A stretch of DNA of 10,168 bases from an uncultured Clostridia bacterium (GTDB lineage: Bacteria > Bacillota_A > Clostridia > Oscillospirales > Oscillospiraceae), in NCBI GenBank assembly GCA_947167435.1, contig CAMVIC010000048.1, positions 1 to 10,168 of the forward strand, written 5' to 3'. Below, in pieces: positions 6,917 to 10,168 of the stretch (its first letter is position 1; each line of letters begins with the position of its first letter). Below the pieces are notes generated by a model. That model was not told the origin of the DNA. It saw only the letters and a program-made list of their open reading frames with translations, and ran no database searches. The position numbers were made by a program, and so were the translations under genes.

Positions 6917-7900
6917 TCAATTCTTTCTCTTCCGGCTGCGGATATCCGCATAGACGGCAATCAGAACGATGATGCCGGTGATGATGTACTGAAAGTCCTT
7001 CTGCAGCTTGATGGCCAGGATGCCCTCCTGCAGCAGGGCGATGATCATGGTGCCGATGATGGTGCCGCCGATGGAGGCGAGACCGCCTGCCATGGAGGTG
7101 CCGCCCATGACGCAGCTGGCGATGGCCTCGTTGTTGAAGGTGTCGCCCAGGCCCGGCTGCACGGTGGTGTAGGCGCCCACATAGAAGATGGCGGCGAGGC
7201 CGGCCAGGGTGCCGCAGATGACGTATGCCAGCATCTCCCATTTCTTCACGTTGACGCCGGACAGCCGCACGGCCTCCTTGTTGCTGCCCAGGCACAGGAT
7301 GTAGCGCCCGGCTCTGGTCTTGTTGAGGATGATGCCGCAGAGGATGGCCACCAGGATCAGGATCACAAGCCCGACGGGGAACTGGGTGCCGTTGATTTTC
7401 GCCTTGACCAGCAGACGGTACCAGCCGTTATCCTGGGACAGCTGCGGCCAGCTGACCGACTGGCTCTTGGTGAACACGGAGCCCACGCCCTTGGCGATCA
7501 TCATGCCCGCAAGGGAGGTGATGAAGGGCGGGATGCCCACGTAGGCCACCAAGGAGCCGTTGAGAGCGCCGAAGGCGGTGCCCACCAGGATACTGGCGAT
7601 GAGACAGACGGGGAGCGGCACACCCATCTTGGTCAGCATCTGACCGGAGATGAGCGCCGCACAGAACATGACGGGACCGACGGAAAAGTCGATGCCGCCG
7701 GTAGCGATGGCAAAGGTGACGCCGAGCGCGAGGAAGCCGAGAAAATAAGCATAGTTGAGGGCGCTCAGAATTCTGGCGTATTTCAGAAACGTGGGGCTGA
7801 GGATGGCGAAGATGATGTACAGCAGAATCAGAACGCCGAAGAGAATGATGCGGTTGAATCCCAGCTTCCTGACGATCGGCAGGTTTTTGAATTTTTCCAT
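6917..7900 (-). CDS. RbsC-type ABC sugar importer permease (first of two)
   Basis: This 327-residue permease of the BPD_transp_2 family has about eight to ten hydrophobic segments and the motifs ATGGIDFSVGPVM (66-78), NGSLVAYVGIPPFITSLAGMM (114-134) and coupling segment GSNKEAVRLSGV (205-216). The start is taken at ATG 7900 because AGGAGG (7906-7911) lies five bases upstream; an in-frame TTG at 7927 would add nine residues and overlap the stop region of the UlaG-like gene, so it is less likely. The gap to the UlaG-like gene is 23 bases and to the ATPase gene 8 bases. The insert SVSWPQ with NGWYR (148-162) is shared with permease 2, marking the two as a diverged pair. It most likely pairs with permease 2 and the double ATPase as one importer. 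Confidence 0.93.
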   Translation of the reverse strand: MEKFKNLPIVRKLGFNRIILFGVLILLYIIFAILSPTFLKYARILSALNYAYFLGFLALGVTFAIATGGIDFSVGPVMFCAALISGQMLTKMGVPLPVCLIASILVGTAFGALNGSLVAYVGIPPFITSLAGMMIAKGVGSVFTKSQSVSWPQLSQDNGWYRLLVKAKINGTQFPVGLVILILVAILCGIILNKTRAGRYILCLGSNKEAVRLSGVNVKKWEMLAYVICGTLAGLAAIFYVGAYTTVQPGLGDTFNNEAIASCVMGGTSMAGGLASIGGTIIGTMIIALLQEGILAIKLQKDFQYIITGIIVLIAVYADIRSRKRKN

Positions 7901-7923
7901 GTTTTCCTCCTGCCGCTTCGCAC

Positions 7924-9018
7924 TCAATCCTGCTTGCTGCCGTACTTCCGGGCGTATTCGCCGTAGGTGATGGAACGCTTGGGATCATAGCCGTCGCTCT
8001 GGTTGGGGTAGCGGTAGCGCTTGATGTCCTGATCGGTGGGGTAGGTGAAGCGGCCGCCGGGCAGCATGATGACCGTCTTGATCTCGGGGGTGTTCTCCTG
8101 CACGATGCGCTCGAACTGAGAGCAGAGCATGGTCGGGTCGCTTGCGGTGTTGGCCCAGTTGTCGTAGTGGTCGGGGATCAGGACCTTGGCGCGGAGGGTC
8201 TCGCCCAGGCGGGCGCAGTCATAGGGAGTCATCTTGTCGGTGGCGCCGGGGGCGTTCATGCCCATGTCGAAAATGGCCACGTCGATGTTGTAGTTGTTGC
8301 CGATGGCCACGTAGGCGTCGTTGTACCAGGTGTCGCCCAGGAAGAGGATGTTGCCGCCGGAGGTCTTGAACAGGAAGCTGACGCAGCACTCCTCATAGGG
8401 GCGGACCTGAGCCCCGTCGCCGGTCTTGATGACGGTCTGGTCATAGTTCATCAGGAACTCAACCTCGCAGCCGGGGAACTTGACGGATTCGCCCACGATG
8501 GCGGTGATGATGCGCTCGTCGGGAACCTCAAAGGATTTCAGCTTGTCCACGGTGCGGGGAGGCGCGACGAACTTGCAGTCGGTGGTCTGCAGGGCGGCCT
8601 TGACGGTGTAGATGTCGCAGTGGTCCTGGTGCTGGTGGGTGCTGAAGGCGGCGTCCAGGCGGTTGAACTTCCAGGGGTCGATGACCTGGGGATTCATGCG
8701 CATCCAGTTGATGGTCTCGGCGCCGGCCTGCTTGCAGACGCCGCAGTAGTAATACTGGGTGTAGTGGGAGGGGCCGGAGTACACGTCGATGAAGAAGATG
8801 GCGCCCTCGTCGGTCTTGAGCATCCAGGACGGACCGCCCAGCCACCAGAGAGCCACGGTGCCCTTCTTCACGTCCAGGTTCTCGATCTCCTGGTTGAGCA
8901 TGGAGCCCCACTCGGGGAAGCAGTCCTCCAGCCAGTCCTGACGGGTGATGGTTCTGTTCTGGTTCAGGTAGTCGCCGGCGAGAATGCCGCGGCCGTCGGT
9001 TCTGATGATATCAGGCAT
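7924..9018 (-). CDS. UlaG-like metallo-beta-lactamase-fold lactonase
   Basis: This 364-residue cytoplasmic protein resembles UlaG, the L-ascorbate-6-phosphate lactonase that opens the lactone ring in anaerobic ascorbate use. Family features run the whole length: DCFPEWGSMLNQEIE (32-46), TVALWWLGG (54-62), metal motif THQHQDHCD (127-135; His128, His130, Asp132, His133), VSFLFKTSGGNILFLGDTWY (213-232, metal-bridging Asp229), GATDKMT (258-264), IPDHYDNW (281-288, His284) and PGGRFTYP (320-327). UlaG of E. coli has IPFHHDIW at the late motif, so its second His is Tyr285 here. A tail of about 25 residues follows the YPN segment, and YYCGVC (90-95) adds a CxxC. The start has GAGGAGG at 9027-9033, eight bases upstream. 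It is the first gene of the ABC importer operon, not of a PTS operon as in E. coli. Since an ABC importer delivers unphosphorylated sugar and no kinase is seen, the true substrate may be a free lactone; the enzyme class is well supported, the substrate is not. Confidence 0.9.
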   Translation of the reverse strand: MPDIIRTDGRGILAGDYLNQNRTITRQDWLEDCFPEWGSMLNQEIENLDVKKGTVALWWLGGPSWMLKTDEGAIFFIDVYSGPSHYTQYYYCGVCKQAGAETINWMRMNPQVIDPWKFNRLDAAFSTHQHQDHCDIYTVKAALQTTDCKFVAPPRTVDKLKSFEVPDERIITAIVGESVKFPGCEVEFLMNYDQTVIKTGDGAQVRPYEECCVSFLFKTSGGNILFLGDTWYNDAYVAIGNNYNIDVAIFDMGMNAPGATDKMTPYDCARLGETLRAKVLIPDHYDNWANTASDPTMLCSQFERIVQENTPEIKTVIMLPGGRFTYPTDQDIKRYRYPNQSDGYDPKRSITYGEYARKYGSKQD

Positions 9019-9068
9019 GATGGTGTCCTCCTCAATGTATAATGGTCGTGTCCGGATTTGCTGAGTTC

Positions 9069-9097
9069 ATTATTGTATACAAAAATTGAAAAGTCAA
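9069..9097 (-). promoter_or_regulatory. Promoter of the UlaG-like/ABC importer operon
   Basis: On the minus strand TTGACT (9097-9092) is followed after 17 bp by AATAAT (9074-9069). The expected start near 9062 gives a leader of about 44 bases that includes the ribosome binding site. The spacer contains most of the TTGTATACAA palindrome, so a bound repressor would cover the promoter. Confidence 0.75.
9073..9082. promoter_or_regulatory. Putative GntR-family operator TTGTATACAA
   Basis: A perfect 10-bp palindrome lies between the -35 and -10 boxes of the importer operon promoter, touching the -10 box. It resembles the TnGTA..TACnA pattern of FadR-subfamily GntR operators, and a GntR/FCD regulator gene is the next gene upstream. 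Repression of the operon by that regulator is inferred from position and pattern. Confidence 0.6.
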
Positions 9098-9121
9098 TAC
9101 AATTTCGTCAAATCGCATACT

Positions 9122-9165
9122 TTTTGTGAAAACCTCACGCATCTTCAGACGCGGTTTTGTGAAAA
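9122..9165 (+). repeat. Direct repeat TTTTGTGAAAA, two copies
   Basis: The 11-bp sequence TTTTGTGAAAA occurs at 9122-9132 and 9155-9165, 33 bp apart (about three helical turns), upstream of the importer promoter. The 8-bp core TTGTGAAA recurs at 9947-9954 upstream of the GntR gene. They may be binding sites for a regulator, but chance in AT-rich DNA is possible. Confidence 0.4.
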
Positions 9166-9193
9166 TTGACGGCCGCTTTCCGCGGGTTTTCCG

Positions 9194-9222
9194 AAAAAAA
9201 GCAGGCCGCGTGCAGCGGCCTG
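9194..9222 (-). terminator. Intrinsic terminator of the GntR-family regulator gene
   Basis: Read on the minus strand, CAGGCCGC (9222-9215) and GCGGCCTG (9209-9202) form a perfect 8-bp GC-rich stem with a 5-base loop, followed by C and seven T (9200-9194). It lies 40 bases past the regulator stop at 9263 and isolates regulator transcription from the importer operon. Confidence 0.9.
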
Positions 9223-9262
9223 TCGGGTGCTTCCGGTATTTTTGATGATTTGGCGGAGAGGC

Positions 9263-9922
9263 TCAGGCTATGTACAGAAGGGAGGGAAGTTCTCCGACCC
9301 GGTAAAAGTCCAGACTGGGGTGGGTAATGGCTTCCATCCCGGCCTCCGCGTCGCCGTTTTCCAGCGCTTCCACAATGCGCAGATGGCCCTCGTACTGGGC
9401 CTTCGGGTCTTCGGCGTTGCGGTAGTAGGCCGCCTGCAGATACTCCAGCTGAACCAGCAGATTGCGCTCAATCTGAATCAGGGTGCGGTTTTTCGTAATG
9501 CGGCACAGCTCCAGGTGGAAATCCGAATCGGCGCTTACCCGGCCGGCATAGTCCTGCTCCTGTGCCTTCTGAAAGCAGACCTCCGCCAGCTCCCGCAGAG
9601 CCTGGTACTCGGCCCGGCTGCCGTAGTAGATGGCCAGACGGATGGCCAGCCGGTCGAGGCTGATTTTGGTGATGCCGACCTCCCGCACGCGGTCCTCGTC
9701 AAAGACGGTGATCTCGGAATATTTGTTGGGGTAGAGAGTGACCACGTTGGCATTGGCCAGCTCCCGCAGCGCGTCCCGCACCGGGGTGCGGCTCACGTTC
9801 AGGCTCTGGGCGATGGCGGTCTCCGGAATCCTGTCCCCGGGCTTCAGCTCGCCGGCCAGGATGCGGTCCAGCAGATGGTGATATACGGCGTTGGTGGTGG
9901 CAGAAGAGAAGCGATCGGTCAT
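9263..9922 (-). CDS. GntR-family transcriptional regulator, FadR/FCD subfamily
   Basis: This 219-residue DNA-binding regulator has an N-terminal winged helix-turn-helix (about 10-68) with the GntR signature LKPGDRIPETAIAQSLNVSRTPVRDALRELA (26-56). A C-terminal all-helical FCD ligand domain follows (about 75-212). In the FCD domain DSDFHLEL (132-139, His136), His180 in GHLRI and His201 in ITHP are placed like the metal-binding histidines of this subfamily. These regulators usually repress genes for sugar acid or organic acid use and release DNA on binding the substrate. It lies directly upstream of the importer operon on the same strand but has its own terminator, so it is a separate unit. The start has only a weak binding site (TTGGGA about five bases upstream), suggesting low expression. 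It probably binds TTGTATACAA in the operon promoter and perhaps TATTGTACACT at 9957-9967 in its own leader. Its effector cannot be read from sequence. Confidence 0.93.
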   Translation of the reverse strand: MTDRFSSATTNAVYHHLLDRILAGELKPGDRIPETAIAQSLNVSRTPVRDALRELANANVVTLYPNKYSEITVFDEDRVREVGITKISLDRLAIRLAIYYGSRAEYQALRELAEVCFQKAQEQDYAGRVSADSDFHLELCRITKNRTLIQIERNLLVQLEYLQAAYYRNAEDPKAQYEGHLRIVEALENGDAEAGMEAITHPSLDFYRVGELPSLLYIA

Positions 9923-9940
9923 AGTATCCCAACTTTCGGT

Positions 9941-9990
9941 TCAATCTTGTGAAACAGTGTACAATATTTTCGACTGTAAAACAAGATTGA
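9941..9990. repeat. 50-bp interrupted palindrome upstream of the GntR gene
   Basis: TCAATCTTGT (9941-9950) and ACAAGATTGA (9981-9990) are perfect inverted repeats. Inside them ACAGT (9954-9958) and ACTGT (9973-9977) pair about the same centre (between 9965 and 9966), which is itself AATATT. The block lies in the leader of the GntR mRNA, starting 18 bases before its ATG, and overlaps the -35 of the rightward promoter. On the plus strand six T follow (9991-9996), so it could also act as a weak terminator against antisense transcripts. An operator or an RNA leader structure are both possible. Confidence 0.6.
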
Positions 9991-10015
9991 TTTTTTGCCT
10001 TATGTACAGTATAGT
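9987..10015 (+). promoter_or_regulatory. Putative promoter of the right-edge gene
   Basis: TTGATT (9987-9992) and TATAGT (10010-10015) are spaced by 17 bp. The start would be near 10022, with a leader of about 70 bases before ATG 10093. The -35 overlaps the right arm of the 50-bp palindrome and the -10 overlaps that of the opposite GntR promoter. Confidence 0.55.
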
Positions 10016-10036
10016 TGTATTGAACGCAACTGTGCA
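10008..10036 (-). promoter_or_regulatory. Putative promoter of the GntR-family regulator gene
   Basis: On the minus strand TGCACA (10036-10031, 4 of 6 consensus) is followed after 17 bp by TATACT (10013-10008). Transcription would start near 10001, giving a leader of about 79 bases with the 50-bp palindrome inside it. The -35 lies in the left arm of the inverted repeat at 10028-10061. Confidence 0.5.
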
Positions 10037-10061
10037 GTCGCTTTTGGGAGACTGCACAGTT
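10028..10061. repeat. Perfect 12-bp inverted repeat in the divergent control region
   Basis: AACTGTGCAGTC (10028-10039) and GACTGCACAGTT (10050-10061) are exact inverted repeats with a 10-base loop. No T run follows on either strand, so it is not an intrinsic terminator. It lies near the 5' end of the predicted right-edge mRNA and covers the -35 box of the opposite GntR promoter. An operator for a dimeric regulator or a 5' stabilising RNA hairpin are the main options. Confidence 0.6.
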
Positions 10062-10092
10062 AAAATACAAATCGGATGCGGAGGTTGCGGCG

Positions 10093-10168
10093 ATGGAGCA
10101 GTTTACGGGACTGTTGGGGGAATACTACCGGGAGACAGAACCGGCGGCACGCAAGGCGCTGTATGCCC
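10093..10168 (+). CDS. Partial gene of unknown function (N-terminal 25 residues)
   Basis: An open frame starts at ATG 10093 and is cut by the right edge after MEQFTGLLGEYYRETEPAARKALYA. Support comes from GGAGG at 10080-10084, eight bases upstream, and from the candidate promoter at 9987-10015. The seen part is acidic and helical in character with no signal peptide. It is too short to place in a family. It is divergent from the GntR-family gene and shares its control region, so it could be a target of that regulator and part of the same metabolic system. Confidence 0.6.
   Translation, partial: MEQFTGLLGEYYRETEPAARKALYA

Noticed and set aside
7901..7927. TTG at 7927 as start of permease 1
   Set aside because: It would overlap the stop region of the UlaG-like gene and has no ribosome binding site better than the AGGAGG placed before ATG 7900.
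8167..9042. A 291-codon open frame on the plus strand across the UlaG-like gene
   Set aside because: Composition is Val/Gly/Asp/His-rich as in other mirror frames, and the opposite strand shows the full UlaG motif series.
9119..9175. Possible catabolite (cre) site in TGTGAAAA-type sequences
   Set aside because: The central CG and flanking pattern of the TGWAARCGYTWNCW consensus are absent.
10028..10061. Inverted repeat as an intrinsic terminator
   Set aside because: No run of T follows on either strand (TAAAATAC on the right, GCGTTCAA on the left).
9699..10070. A 123-codon minus-strand open frame overlapping the GntR gene start, possible leader peptide
   Set aside because: Its second half is an alternative frame of the GntR gene, and its start lies upstream of the predicted transcription start near 10001.

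Overview
The window looks like chromosomal DNA of a GC-rich, Gram-positive anaerobe of the Clostridia, most likely an Oscillospiraceae-type gut bacterium. That placement is inference: strong AGGAGG-type ribosome binding sites precede most genes, coding DNA is GC-rich while intergenic gaps are AT-rich, and the genes are a TldD/TldE pair and a multi-gene RbsABC-type importer. There are no rRNA or tRNA genes, CRISPR arrays, transposases or phage genes. Gene density is high and the layout is orderly.

Left part (1-3240). A membrane-anchored small protein, cut by the left edge, is read leftwards. Back to back with it, from promoters whose -35 boxes lie only 8 bp apart, starts a two-gene rightward operon. 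It encodes a TldD-type zinc metallopeptidase (HExxxH plus a downstream Cys) and its TldE/PmbA-type partner without the zinc motif; stop and start overlap as TAATG. A strong bidirectional hairpin terminator at 3194-3239 separates this operon from the convergent one.

Middle part (3264-9018). A five-gene leftward operon reads in order: UlaG-like metallo-beta-lactamase-fold lactonase, permease 1, RbsA-type double ATPase, permease 2, periplasmic-type sugar-binding protein. All gaps are short. The operon has a good promoter (TTGACT, 17 bp, AATAAT) whose spacer holds the perfect palindrome TTGTATACAA, a likely GntR-family operator. The genes suggest uptake of a small sugar-like molecule by the ABC importer, followed by hydrolysis of a lactone or lactone phosphate by the UlaG-like enzyme. 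No kinase, PTS or downstream catabolic enzyme is visible, so the substrate is open.

Right part (9263-10168). A GntR/FadR-subfamily (FCD) repressor gene lies just upstream of the operon in the same direction and ends at its own terminator (9194-9222). It probably controls the importer operon. Upstream of it is a 170-bp AT-rich divergent control region with a 50-bp interrupted palindrome, a 12-bp perfect inverted repeat and overlapping face-to-face promoters. It feeds a new rightward gene (10093 to the window edge) of unknown function.
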